A stretch of DNA of 64,000 nt, taken from contig OZ287696.1 in NCBI GenBank assembly GCA_965649825.1, positions 2,170,001 through 2,234,000 on the forward strand, read 5' to 3'. A model generated the notes under the pieces. That model had not been told where the DNA came from. It saw nothing but the letters and a program-made list of their open reading frames with translations, and made no database searches. Below, one piece after another: positions 54,898-63,887 of the stretch (positions are counted from its first letter, which is position 1; each line of letters opens with the position of its first letter). Origin of the DNA: Penicillus capitatus. Its lineage: Eukaryota > Chlorophyta. The translations under genes and the position numbers were made by a program.

Positions 54898-56484
54898 TCT
54901 GGTTTCGGAGCAGAGAAGGCGGACCCAACTGTCATCGCCGTGATGATGGCAATACTCTTGTTTTGTTACGGCGCTGGCGTCGTGGACGCCGCCGATGACG
55001 AGGGTACCTCAAACGAGGACCTGGAGATGACCGCCGGACAGAACGTGGCAGACATCATGCGGACAATAAGGTTGTTGAGAAGGGAAAATGCGGAATTACG
55101 ACAGGACAAAGACAGATGGCTGGGCGAGGTGGTTAAACTGCGCAAACGGCTGTCATTGCGATGCCCGTGTCCTGAAGAGACGGCCGAATCCTCTACGGGA
55201 GGCCGTTGGAAAGCGTGGAAGGCGTGGTTTTCCTCTGGCAGCCGCGCACGTCCAAACGACGGGCAAAACGACGGTCAATCTGCCCAAGCGCCTGATTCGG
55301 GTTTCCGATGGATGTGGCGGTCAACCTTCCATCGGGTCCGACGATCAGTCACCGACTTCCTAGCGGCGACGGCGACAGTCACGGGGACATCGCTTCGTAT
55401 CGTTGCAACGATCTTCTGGCTCTGCGTGTCCTTCATCGGCACGAACGTGCTCTGCCTACTGTGGTTGAAGGCAGCGAAGATTTGGACGGGCTGCAAGGCC
55501 GCCGTGAACTGGTACTTCCATCTGCCACTATGGGTGGTCCTGCGTCAGGCCGCGGGTCAGCTGGCAAAGCTCCTCGGACGCCTGCAGTGGGAAAGCGAAT
55601 CCGAGAAAGGTGATGGAAACTTGAAGCAGGAGATGAAGAATCTGAAAAAGGCGCTAAGCGATCTGCAACAGGCCTCGCGAAGCCGAAAGCAGTCGTCTAC
55701 CGACACGGTTTCAGGGCATAACAGAGATGGGAGCAAGTCTCCGCGAGCGTCATTCCCGCCAAAGAGGAGCCACGACACGCCGCGGAAGAAGATGTGCAAG
55801 CGCTGTCACGGGGAGGATCATCCTATCTGGGCATGTCCTGCCAGACCCGAGAAACCCAATGCGCCGTGTCCCGTCTGCCGACGAGGTATGCATTGGAAGG
55901 ATCAGTGCCCGAACAGGCCTCGCGACATGGCTTACGCGGCATCCACCTGCACAGGGTCCGAACCCGACGAGGAATTCAGCTTTCGAAGCGGAAGATCCTC
56001 TCCCAGAGGCACTGGCCCGAAGGAGGACGAAGGGTGCTCCTATCATGCAGCGCCATCTACCTGCAAGGAAATGAAAAAGGGAGCCAAGAAGCCTCTACTG
56101 CACGTGCAAGGACGGATCTCCGGCGAAGATCGGCTTAGAGATTTCCTCGTCGATTCCGGATCATCCGCAAACTTGATATCGAGAAGAGTTTGCGAAGAGA
56201 CGGGACAATCGGCAGTCCCCTGTGAAGTCTCTGAAGTGTTCGGGGTGTCGGGCGAGGGTCTCCAGGTTCTCGGTCAGGCCACACTGCCCACGCGTGTGGG
56301 AGAATCGGAGCAGATGGTGTCTTACCTTGTGGTCCCTCAGTTGAGAAAGACGATCCTCGGAACCCCAGCGCTGAGTCAGTTCGAGTTCTCAATCAATTGC
56401 CATGAGGAGTATCTCGAGAGGCCGACAGGAGAACGTATTTTCTGTCATGCGACGACAACCTCTCCTGTGCAAAAAAACGAGTGA
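54892..56484 (+). CDS. Gag-protease ORF of element B
   Basis: 530 codons from an ATG at the LTR edge; the PBS is translated. Residues ~14-33 form a signal-peptide-like hydrophobic stretch (VIAVMMAILLFCYGAGVVDA). A coiled coil follows (RENAELRQDKDRWLGEVVK). A second long hydrophobic region lies near residues 155-200 (LRIVATIFWLCVSFIGTNVL). Two zinc knuckles come next (CKRCHGEDHPIWAC and CPVCRRGMHWKDQC), then an aspartic protease with FLVDSGSSANLISR. Two membrane-like helices in a retrotransposon Gag are unusual. The ORF ends TGA at 56482-56484, six bases after the start of the -1 frame, at the frameshift signal. Confidence 0.88.
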   Translation: MTSGFGAEKADPTVIAVMMAILLFCYGAGVVDAADDEGTSNEDLEMTAGQNVADIMRTIRLLRRENAELRQDKDRWLGEVVKLRKRLSLRCPCPEETAESSTGGRWKAWKAWFSSGSRARPNDGQNDGQSAQAPDSGFRWMWRSTFHRVRRSVTDFLAATATVTGTSLRIVATIFWLCVSFIGTNVLCLLWLKAAKIWTGCKAAVNWYFHLPLWVVLRQAAGQLAKLLGRLQWESESEKGDGNLKQEMKNLKKALSDLQQASRSRKQSSTDTVSGHNRDGSKSPRASFPPKRSHDTPRKKMCKRCHGEDHPIWACPARPEKPNAPCPVCRRGMHWKDQCPNRPRDMAYAASTCTGSEPDEEFSFRSGRSSPRGTGPKEDEGCSYHAAPSTCKEMKKGAKKPLLHVQGRISGEDRLRDFLVDSGSSANLISRRVCEETGQSAVPCEVSEVFGVSGEGLQVLGQATLPTRVGESEQMVSYLVVPQLRKTILGTPALSQFEFSINCHEEYLERPTGERIFCHATTTSPVQKNE

Positions 56485-56507
56485 CCCTGGGTTCCTCTAC
56501 CCCAGGG
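56472..56507 (+). promoter_or_regulatory. Programmed -1 ribosomal frameshift signal
   Basis: The slippery heptamer A AAA AAC (56472-56478) is in the correct phase of the Gag-protease frame (CAA AAA AAC GAG TGA). After a 6-nt spacer comes a perfect 7-bp stem CCCTGGG (56485-56491) and CCCAGGG (56501-56507) with a 9-nt loop. Sequence, spacing and stem match the classical retroviral type of signal. A -1 slip enters the pol ORF directly. Confidence 0.88.
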
Positions 56508-59384
56508 CACAAAAAACAGAGGAGATCTGCTCCCGGCTCGACGGTGGCGATCTCCATCCTCGACGCGGACGGCAAGGCTCGAGTCGCGGTCAAGGACGAC
56601 CGGGCGTATCTACCACTGAGCCGATCTGCAGTGGTCGGTCCTAAAGCGACGAAGCTGTTGGTGTTGCCGGTGAAGATTGGAGGAGACGGTATCCAAGGAC
56701 TGGTACCCGTACTGCAAGTGCGAGACTTGCTGACCTCTGTCTGTCTGTCGGGAGAGGGCACGGTCCGCATCCAGCTCTATAACTCGTCAGATGAAGCCAA
56801 GATCCTAAGCCCCAGGCTCCGAGTGGCCGCCGTCATCAGGGCTCCGGATAGTCGATTTGTGATCGACCGGCCAGAGGCGCTAGATCCAGAATCGCTCAGC
56901 GCCAAGGTGAATCACACCTCGGTCGCAGATCAAGCTCCTGCAGGAGCCTGTGGCGCTGAATATTGGGAGAACAAATACCTAGTAGTGTTCTCCCGAGGAG
57001 AGTTTGGCGTCGGAAGTCCAATGGTGAAACTGACGATTTGCCACAGAGAAATAGAGTGGCTAAAAGACGCAAAAGAAATTCCCCTCTGCAACAGAGGAAG
57101 ACAGTACGAAACGGGTGACGTATCAGAAAAGGAAGCCAGTGCCGTGATCGCGGATCTGCATCAACGAAGAGTCATCAGACCGGTGGAAGCATCTGAAAAG
57201 GTCTTCCTCAATCCAATCATCTGGGTCAGGAAGACCAATGGCAAGGCGCGCAAAACAGTCGACTTTCGTCTGTTGAATGCTTACTGTCGCACGTGGAAGA
57301 CACAGATGCCAGGCGTGTATCCGACCATCTCGAGCATCCCTGATCGATGGGATCGGTTCACGGTGCTGGACTTGGACTCGGGCTTCTTTAACATCCCCGT
57401 CTGCGGTGTTCTGCAGAGCCTGTTTGGCTTCGAACACCGCGGCCGGCGGTGGACCTATCGGAGTCTTCCGATGGGCTGGAGTTGCAGCCCATCCCTGTTT
57501 CTGAGCAGGCTCCAGGCCATCTTCCAAGGGGCGCCTGCCACGATATATCAGGATGACATTCTCGTTGGGGGACAGGGCCAAAAGGAACACGATGACAACC
57601 TGGATCGTGTTCTGTCGATAATGGCCGACCATTGTCTCCGCACAAATCGAGAAAAAATGCAATTCTGCAGACCAGAAGTGACATTCCTGGGTTACGATGT
57701 GAAGAAATCTACGTTTGGGCTCGATAGCTACGTCCGAAAACAATGCTCTCAGCTGCCAGTTTCGACGTCCAAGCGTCAACTCCAGAAGATCATCGGCATT
57801 CTTAACGTCTGCCGACCATCATGTTACAAGCTGGCGGAATGGCTAGAGCCGCTGCAACGGGAACTCCGACTCCCGAGGAAGGACCGATCTGACCTATCCA
57901 CCCTTCAAGCCAAGACCCGAGAAGTATGGAGAAAAGTGCTTCAGAATAACGTCAGGGTGCATCGGCAGACGACAGACAAACCGATCGACTGCCATCTGTA
58001 TGTGGACTGGAGCGGAGTAGGCATCGGCTACGCTCTGTTCTCGGGAACGATCAGCGAAGGCCGGCTGATCAGCCTAAACAGCTGCCGAGAAACAAAAGGG
58101 CCAAGCAGCAGTATGCTTGGCGAGCTGCGCGGCCTATGCTGGGCCTTGGAACAAGTCAAGGTTCAGACTGCAGGAACCCGAGTAATCCTGTGGACAGATT
58201 CGCAAAGCGCCTACCAGTGTGTGATGACAACACCGAAGAAGCGGTCCGTCCTGGACGTGCGCGTTTCCAGGCTTCTGGATTGGTTGTGGTCAAACTTTCC
58301 CATCCCTTCCAGACTTGAGGTACGCCATCTTCCTGGCGCCTCTAACACTATTGCAGATACTTTAAGTCGTTGGCCGCTCCATCAAGAGACATCCCAGACC
58401 TTTCTCACAGAACAGCAAACCGAGCGGATCAGAACCGCGCATGAAGGCCATTGGAATCCTCGCCGCACATGGGAACATCTCAAAAGGGATGGAAGCGTAT
58501 GGCCATCGGCCCGCGCGGATGTTGAAGAGCACGTACGAAGATGCGAAGGGTGCCAAAGAGGAGCCAGTCCCCGTCTTAGAGACGAATGGAGAGGCATTGA
58601 ATGTCCCGTGGCAAATCATATGTTATTCCTTGACTACCTCGGACCGATCAAGCTGGGAAAATACCAAAAGCAGAACAAGCACGTCTTAGCAATCGTCGAC
58701 GGACTCACGAGGTTCTGCCAGTTGACGATAACGACGCACCCAAACGAAGAGACGGTGATCAAGGCCCTCACGAGGTGGTGGAACGCCACCGTAGTAAGAC
58801 ATGGAGGGATAGAAGCTATATTTTCAGATCAAGGCCAAGCATTCTGTGGTCGTCGTTTGCGTGCCTTTTGCACCGATCGGCAGATCACACATTACTATTC
58901 CCCCACCTATACCGCCCATACCAATGGCCGAGTAGAGCGGCTGGTCGGGAACATCAAGACAAGAGTGAAGAAAATGGCAGCGAACCAGGAACTCCCGATC
59001 GATGGCAAACGCCTCGAAAACATAATCAATGATGCCGTTCATGGCGTGACCAAATTTACGCCTAACGAGCTCTTTTGGGGAGTGAGGCGCGGTGGAGAAC
59101 GAATCGACGACGAGCGATTAAAGATATGGAGATCAAAGGCGATTCGAAATTGCAGAAAAGCGAGAGAAGCGACAACGAAGCGAAGTCGAAGGAGATTGGG
59201 AGCCGCGACATCGTCCCTAAGAACCGGAAGCCAAGTACTAGTGTACTACCCCGAAGCGGGAAGAGGAGCGGCATGGAGAGGCCCTTTCATGTTGGCAGAG
59301 AGAATTGGAAGATGTCGATGGAATGTGCTAGGCCATGCGAGAAACCCGGTACATTCTAGTCGGATCAAGGAGTATCATGAATAA
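56481..59384 (+). CDS. Pol ORF of element B (RT-RNase H-integrase)
   Basis: About 967 codons with no early ATG at the junction, consistent with expression by frameshift. An N-terminal region of about 140 residues (LSRSAVVGPKATKLLVLPVK) is shared with element A. Reverse transcriptase has FTVLDLDSGFFNIPV and the catalytic YQDDILVGG. RNase H has CHLYVDWSGVGIGYALF and LWTDSQSAYQ. The integrase has a zinc finger (HEGHWNPRRTW...CEGCQ) and a catalytic core with FLDYLGPIKL, IFSDQGQAFCG and AHTNGRVERLVGN. The domain order is Ty3/gypsy. The ORF is uninterrupted. Confidence 0.93.
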   Translation: MTLGSSTPGHKKQRRSAPGSTVAISILDADGKARVAVKDDRAYLPLSRSAVVGPKATKLLVLPVKIGGDGIQGLVPVLQVRDLLTSVCLSGEGTVRIQLYNSSDEAKILSPRLRVAAVIRAPDSRFVIDRPEALDPESLSAKVNHTSVADQAPAGACGAEYWENKYLVVFSRGEFGVGSPMVKLTICHREIEWLKDAKEIPLCNRGRQYETGDVSEKEASAVIADLHQRRVIRPVEASEKVFLNPIIWVRKTNGKARKTVDFRLLNAYCRTWKTQMPGVYPTISSIPDRWDRFTVLDLDSGFFNIPVCGVLQSLFGFEHRGRRWTYRSLPMGWSCSPSLFLSRLQAIFQGAPATIYQDDILVGGQGQKEHDDNLDRVLSIMADHCLRTNREKMQFCRPEVTFLGYDVKKSTFGLDSYVRKQCSQLPVSTSKRQLQKIIGILNVCRPSCYKLAEWLEPLQRELRLPRKDRSDLSTLQAKTREVWRKVLQNNVRVHRQTTDKPIDCHLYVDWSGVGIGYALFSGTISEGRLISLNSCRETKGPSSSMLGELRGLCWALEQVKVQTAGTRVILWTDSQSAYQCVMTTPKKRSVLDVRVSRLLDWLWSNFPIPSRLEVRHLPGASNTIADTLSRWPLHQETSQTFLTEQQTERIRTAHEGHWNPRRTWEHLKRDGSVWPSARADVEEHVRRCEGCQRGASPRLRDEWRGIECPVANHMLFLDYLGPIKLGKYQKQNKHVLAIVDGLTRFCQLTITTHPNEETVIKALTRWWNATVVRHGGIEAIFSDQGQAFCGRRLRAFCTDRQITHYYSPTYTAHTNGRVERLVGNIKTRVKKMAANQELPIDGKRLENIINDAVHGVTKFTPNELFWGVRRGGERIDDERLKIWRSKAIRNCRKAREATTKRSRRRLGAATSSLRTGSQVLVYYPEAGRGAAWRGPFMLAERIGRCRWNVLGHARNPVHSSRIKEYHE

Positions 59385-59446
59385 GGGACCGAAAGATGAA
59401 CGAAATGTGTTTTTCTCTTTATCTTCGAAGTGGCAGCCGAAGCGTA

Positions 59447-59603
59447 TGTGAAGCATATTAGTCATGACGTATGTCACGTCACCTCGAATCTCACGTATTA
59501 GTCGTCCCTCCTGATCCGGAGGGTATATTAATGAAATGGAACAGACAGAAAGGACTCTCTTTAAAAGACAAGTTTGCATTACACCGCCAAGCGTACCATG
59601 ACA
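59447..59603 (+). repeat. 3' LTR of element B
   Basis: 157 bp, one mismatch to the 5' LTR. Confidence 0.95.
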
Positions 59604-60347
59604 GCGCTTGTCGACACAGGGGCGGAATCATCGATCATATCGTTGGCGCTGGCGAAAGAGCTCGGCGCTAAGGTCAGGCCAGATGACACACGGCTGTTGC
59701 TCGCCCATGGCCAAGCAACCAAGGTCTATGGAAGGTGTGAGATTGCAGTTTCTGTCGAAAAATCCGCCAACCAAAGGTTCAATCTGGATTGTATGGTCCT
59801 ACCTAAGCCTGGGCATGATTTGCTGTTGGGCCTCGATGCTATGGCCGACAACCAGATCTCGGCACACCCCCACAGCCGCTCAGTAAGCATCAGGGGCAGA
59901 AAGATTAACTGTTTGTTTGCGGGCCCGAAGATGGATAAGGAGGCGGTTAACTCTATATTACCTGAGGGACTTGGTCGCCTTACAGAAATAGTGGATCATC
60001 TGCCGGGGCTAAAGGGTGACAGGATGCAAGTGCCACTCAACAGATCGGTCGTGCTTGGACCAAAAGAGAGTAGGATGCTGAAGACACCGATCGTCATTCC
60101 AAGGTCACTAGTCCACAAGCGAACACCTGTTGTGGCGCCTACCTTTTCCGTACATCTCGGAATTCAGTATGCGAGCTTCTCTACGCTTACTCTGACAAAC
60201 CATCGCGAAGAACCGGTCAGAATAACTGGAAAGACGACGATCTTTGAAGTACCAGTTCCGGCGGATGTGGATCCTGTCGTCAGCGATTGCAATGGAGAGA
60301 AACATCAGCTCAGAGGAAATCGAAGATCTTTTCAGAAGCGACAGTAA
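59604..60347 (+). CDS. Protease region of element A, 3' of the nested insertion
   Basis: Starts with the retroviral-type protease motif ALVDTGAESSIISLALAKEL, whose first residues are encoded on both sides of element B. LLLGLDAMADNQI and the segment LNRSVVLGPKESRMLKTPI follow; the latter matches the same region of element B. The frame ends TAA at 60345-60347 and overlaps the pol frame by about 60 bp. Confidence 0.88.
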   Translation, partial: ALVDTGAESSIISLALAKELGAKVRPDDTRLLLAHGQATKVYGRCEIAVSVEKSANQRFNLDCMVLPKPGHDLLLGLDAMADNQISAHPHSRSVSIRGRKINCLFAGPKMDKEAVNSILPEGLGRLTEIVDHLPGLKGDRMQVPLNRSVVLGPKESRMLKTPIVIPRSLVHKRTPVVAPTFSVHLGIQYASFSTLTLTNHREEPVRITGKTTIFEVPVPADVDPVVSDCNGEKHQLRGNRRSFQKRQ

Positions 60348-63130
60348 ACGCGCAGTCAGGCTTACTGTCGCCGAATGATGAAATTGACTGCTGCAGCAGA
60401 GGACAGCTGCTGACCCGATTCCCAGACGTCATCCGTGAGGGAGTTGGACGTTTCTCGGGATGGGAGGTTAGTTTAAAGGATGCTGCGGGAAAGCTGCATT
60501 CCGTTCACACGAAGCTCCCGTATGCCTTCGCTGCCGAGACTGCAGCTTGCAGAAGTGAGATCGATCAGTTAATAAACGCTGGGATCGTGGAGAAATTCAA
60601 AGGAAAGCCGAAGCACTTGATACCTTGGTTTTCAGTGGAGAAGAAAGACTCGCTCGAACGCAGAGTGGTTCTGGATTTTCGAGGCTTGAACAAATTGACA
60701 GCGAGAAGCCCCGCTTTACCAATGCATCGCGAGGGAGCTGTGCAGAATTTGTGTGGCATGAGGTACTACGCAAAATTCGATTTTCGGCATGGTTTCTATC
60801 AAATTCCACTGGCTGCTGATTTGCAGCCTTACTTCGTGACTGTGTTTGACAAGCAACCATACGCGTTTACGAGATTACCCATGGGATGGACTAATTCAAT
60901 GGCTTTCTTTGAAAATGCAGTTCAGATGACGATTTCAGAAGCCCGCGATCAGATAAAGAAAAGTGGAATCCACGTTGCCATCGAGAGTTATGCCGATGAT
61001 GTCTGCATCGGGGCACGGACCAAGCAAGATCTGGCAAAAGCGGTGTACAATCTGCTGCTCACCTACAGGAAATACGGATGGACGATATCCCCGAAGAAAT
61101 GCTCATATGCCGTAGAAGAGCTGGAATTTCTGGGGCATCGATTCACACCACAAGGAGTTCTCCCACCAGAGGGAACTTTGCAGAAGCTGCTCTCGGCCAA
61201 ACCACCGCAGACTCGAACTGAAGTTCGATCATGCTTGGGAGTTATCCGCGCATTGCTGCGATACTGTCGAGGAGACGCAAAAAGTCTAGCAACGTTGCAG
61301 AGATTGTGCAATGCAGACGCGGCGACGATAAGAAAGTACTGGCAAGAAAATCCTGATCATTGGAAGGCTATCATCAAGTCAACGAGCCGCTTGTGGTACA
61401 ATCGGCCTGATGCAGCTGGAACCAGTGTGGATCTTTACATCGACGCAAGTAGAGACGGATTCGGATATGCCCTCTTCAGCAGAGAAACAAAACAACTAAT
61501 CCGACTCGGGGCAGGAGGATTCCGACGAGAGAAATTTCGTTCAAGTGGCAAAGCAGAACTTCTCGGGATGGAACGAGCACTGAAGGAAGTGAGGCATCTG
61601 ATCATGGGCAAGCGACTGACCATTTTTACCGACGCAACTGTGGTCAAGCAGGCAAGCGGCACCAAAGATCAGAGTTTCTTGGTACACAAGCATTTGGATG
61701 CTCTAAACTTGGCCGCGGGCAGAGTGGAACACGTAGACGGTGTGTCAAACGTTGTGGCCGATTTGCTCAGCAGGAGTCCATGGTGGAGGAGAGAGCTCAA
61801 AGATTCGAAGGCCGAAGGATCAACGGCGGCGGCGGCGGCGGCCAAAATCAATGCAGAATGGCCGGAGTGGTACTTGCACATGGAAGACTATCTGAGGACA
61901 GGAAAGTGCCCAAATGAAGCGAATCCTCAACAGAGAGCACGTATAAAGCATCGGAGTAGGTTTTTCCGGATGAGATCAGAAAAAATGGAATATTCCGCCG
62001 ATGGAATGCACTGGCGACAGTGCTGCCTCAATAGGAATGAGATCTCTCAATGGTTGTGCAAAGCGCATGAACAGAGTGGGCATTATGGAAGCCAAACCAC
62101 TCTACACAACCTACAGAAGATGATCTACTTTCCTGATGCCCCCTCGCACGTGCAAAACTGGGTACGCAGTTGTGAAAGATGTCAACATTTCGCGAGACAT
62201 GACCCCCCTGTTGCTCAATCGTTCAATACCTGGCAGAAGATGAACCAGTGCGTAGGTCTGGATGTTATTGGACCGATGAAGCCAGATGGATCACAGAGAT
62301 TCATCATCGCAGCGGTGGACCTTTGCACACGTTTCTGTCTGATTTCTGCGTCGTCCAAGGCAAACGCAGCAGCGATTATCAAGCTTCTTGAGCGCTGGAT
62401 TTCACTTTTTGGCAATCCTGATTGTCTACAAACGGATAACGCACCGGCCTTTGTCGGAAATCAATTGTCCAATTGGATGTCAGATCGCGGCATCAATCGA
62501 CGAACAATCCCTGCATATCGACCTCAATGCAACGGGACAGTTGAGCGTCTTAATCAGGAAATCATTCGACGCCTGCAACGCCTTCAGAAAGGTGGAAAGC
62601 GGGCAGTCTGCCTCCCGCAGATCCAGGCACTGCTGAACTCTCATCCGAACTCCGTGATCCACCTCAGCGCCATACAGATTGCTTCTGGCTATCAGCCGCG
62701 TCTTCATTCAGTTACTCCCTCGACCGTTGTCGAGCCGAATTCGGAAGATCCTAGTCAGATACGACATGAAGATATTTTGGCGACTCGCTGGACAGCAATC
62801 GATGCACAATTACAGTACAAGCAGAAGAGACAAGCCTCTCTACCTTATAGATCTGAGGATTTTGAAATGGGAGAGAAAGTATTATTGTTTGACAATCAAC
62901 TTGCTCAGACGCATGGCAATAAGCTGGCACCTCAGTGGCAAGGACCTTTTATCGTTCAGAGACGGTTTTCTGCTCAACTTTATTATCTTGTTTCGCCTAC
63001 ATCAAAAAAGCCCTTTCTGGCTCATAGAGATCACCTGCGTCGTTTTTTTTGTCGGAGTAAAGCGCAGGGTAGCGATTGTAGTTGCCAGAAGACGACTGAT
63101 GTGACCCTACCTACGAATGAAAACGAATGA
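60287..63130 (+). CDS. Pol ORF of element A (RT-RNase H-integrase)
   Basis: About 947 codons in the -1 frame relative to the protease ORF, with no ATG at its start. RT has KFDFRHGFYQIPL and SYADDVCIGA. RNase H has VDLYIDASRDGFGYALFS. The integrase has HEQSGHYGSQTTLHNLQ...CERCQ, LDVIGPMKPDG, LQTDNAPAFVGNQLSN and QCNGTVERLNQE. A chromatin-binding-like or SH3-like tail starts near FEMGEKVLLFDNQLAQ. The last codons and stop are in the 3' LTR. I see no canonical slippery heptamer in the overlap, so the mode of expression is open. Confidence 0.92.
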   Translation: MQWRETSAQRKSKIFSEATVNAQSGLLSPNDEIDCCSRGQLLTRFPDVIREGVGRFSGWEVSLKDAAGKLHSVHTKLPYAFAAETAACRSEIDQLINAGIVEKFKGKPKHLIPWFSVEKKDSLERRVVLDFRGLNKLTARSPALPMHREGAVQNLCGMRYYAKFDFRHGFYQIPLAADLQPYFVTVFDKQPYAFTRLPMGWTNSMAFFENAVQMTISEARDQIKKSGIHVAIESYADDVCIGARTKQDLAKAVYNLLLTYRKYGWTISPKKCSYAVEELEFLGHRFTPQGVLPPEGTLQKLLSAKPPQTRTEVRSCLGVIRALLRYCRGDAKSLATLQRLCNADAATIRKYWQENPDHWKAIIKSTSRLWYNRPDAAGTSVDLYIDASRDGFGYALFSRETKQLIRLGAGGFRREKFRSSGKAELLGMERALKEVRHLIMGKRLTIFTDATVVKQASGTKDQSFLVHKHLDALNLAAGRVEHVDGVSNVVADLLSRSPWWRRELKDSKAEGSTAAAAAAKINAEWPEWYLHMEDYLRTGKCPNEANPQQRARIKHRSRFFRMRSEKMEYSADGMHWRQCCLNRNEISQWLCKAHEQSGHYGSQTTLHNLQKMIYFPDAPSHVQNWVRSCERCQHFARHDPPVAQSFNTWQKMNQCVGLDVIGPMKPDGSQRFIIAAVDLCTRFCLISASSKANAAAIIKLLERWISLFGNPDCLQTDNAPAFVGNQLSNWMSDRGINRRTIPAYRPQCNGTVERLNQEIIRRLQRLQKGGKRAVCLPQIQALLNSHPNSVIHLSAIQIASGYQPRLHSVTPSTVVEPNSEDPSQIRHEDILATRWTAIDAQLQYKQKRQASLPYRSEDFEMGEKVLLFDNQLAQTHGNKLAPQWQGPFIVQRRFSAQLYYLVSPTSKKPFLAHRDHLRRFFCRSKAQGSDCSCQKTTDVTLPTNENE

Positions 63131-63225
63131 GAAGACAGTGAGTATATATACCTTGTATTCTTGTGCATAGACGCTTTTTAAGAAGAGCAGTCTCGTTTTC
63201 TGAACCTCTGCGCTATGGGATCACA
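63077..63225 (+). repeat. 3' LTR of element A
   Basis: 149 bp, reads identical to the 5' copy. It contains the last 17 codons and stop (63128-63130) of Pol. Confidence 0.95.
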
Positions 63226-63707
63226 GCAATAACAGCTGTCCCTAGCCCAGTAAGCCATGAACTCGATTTAGAATAGAAAAGGACTCTGATTATTGTTAAC
63301 ATAAGCGTGTGTTCATCATGAGCTGTGCAGATGTCTTTGCCAGACGGCCAATCTGCAATGCACGCGATTGCACAAAAACTCCAGCCACGAACGAGCACTC
63401 AGCTGTTCAAAACCCGGTCAGTAACCGTGAGAAAACAGTTGTCACAGCTGCGCAGCACACAGCAATGGACATCCAGTTCTCAACGGAGAGGAGAACCTAA
63501 TGAATTGTTTGACAGGAAAGCGACGTCGGAAAGGGGAAGGAGGAAAGTAGAGAGATAGAGGGAAGCACTCGATATGCTTTCGGCAACGCCTTGAGCAATA
63601 TAGAGGAACATCTTTTCGTGCGTTGAATCATCGCTATTTGTTTCCAGTAACATGTCGATATCATAACTAAACTACTAACAAGCGCTCTTACTGCCGTGAC
63701 TTGAAAG
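63226..63707. other. Intergenic, nothing supported
   Basis: Unique sequence between element A and the last gene. Short frames only. Confidence 0.5.
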
Positions 63708-63887
63708 ATGGAAACATTCTCTAGCAGTAATTTGCAAAAAGCTAACGAAAAGCAAATCCAGCAGCTGCAGTCATGGCAAGCACATATAGTCGTTCCAATA
63801 AAACCTGAGAAAAAAAATGGATTCGATAGATCACATCAACCGATACGCATGCAACTGGTACCCGGTTGTTATGAGCCAGAATCAGAT
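63708..63887 (+). CDS. First exon of an unknown gene (3' partial)
   Basis: ATG frame of 60 codons (METFSSSNLQKANEKQIQQL...CYEPESD) ending at a consensus GTAAGT donor (63888). The next exon is not identified inside the window. Polar, Q/K-rich; no family recognised. In the unspliced reading a stop appears at 63963. Confidence 0.5.

Larger units (their letters stand above)
54741..59603 (+). mobile_element. Gypsy-type LTR retrotransposon (element B), nested in element A
   Basis: 4863 bp with 157-bp LTRs (54741-54897 and 59447-59603) starting TGTGAAGC and ending ACCATGACA. They differ at one base (GCCTTAC versus GCATTAC). The target duplication is GCGCT (54736-54740 and 59604-59608). It sits exactly in the A-L-V-D-T-G protease codons of element A; removing it and one duplication restores A's frame. 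The gag-protease and pol ORFs are both open. Confidence 0.95.
53534..63225 (+). mobile_element. Gypsy-type LTR retrotransposon (element A), split by element B
   Basis: Two 149-bp LTRs (53534-53682 and 63077-63225) begin TGTAGTTGCC, end GGGATCACA and appear identical. They are flanked by GCAA (53530-53533 and 63226-63229). The length is 9692 bp with the nested element and about 4824 bp without it. Order is gag, protease, RT, RNase H, integrase. Pol ends inside the 3' LTR. Confidence 0.93.
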
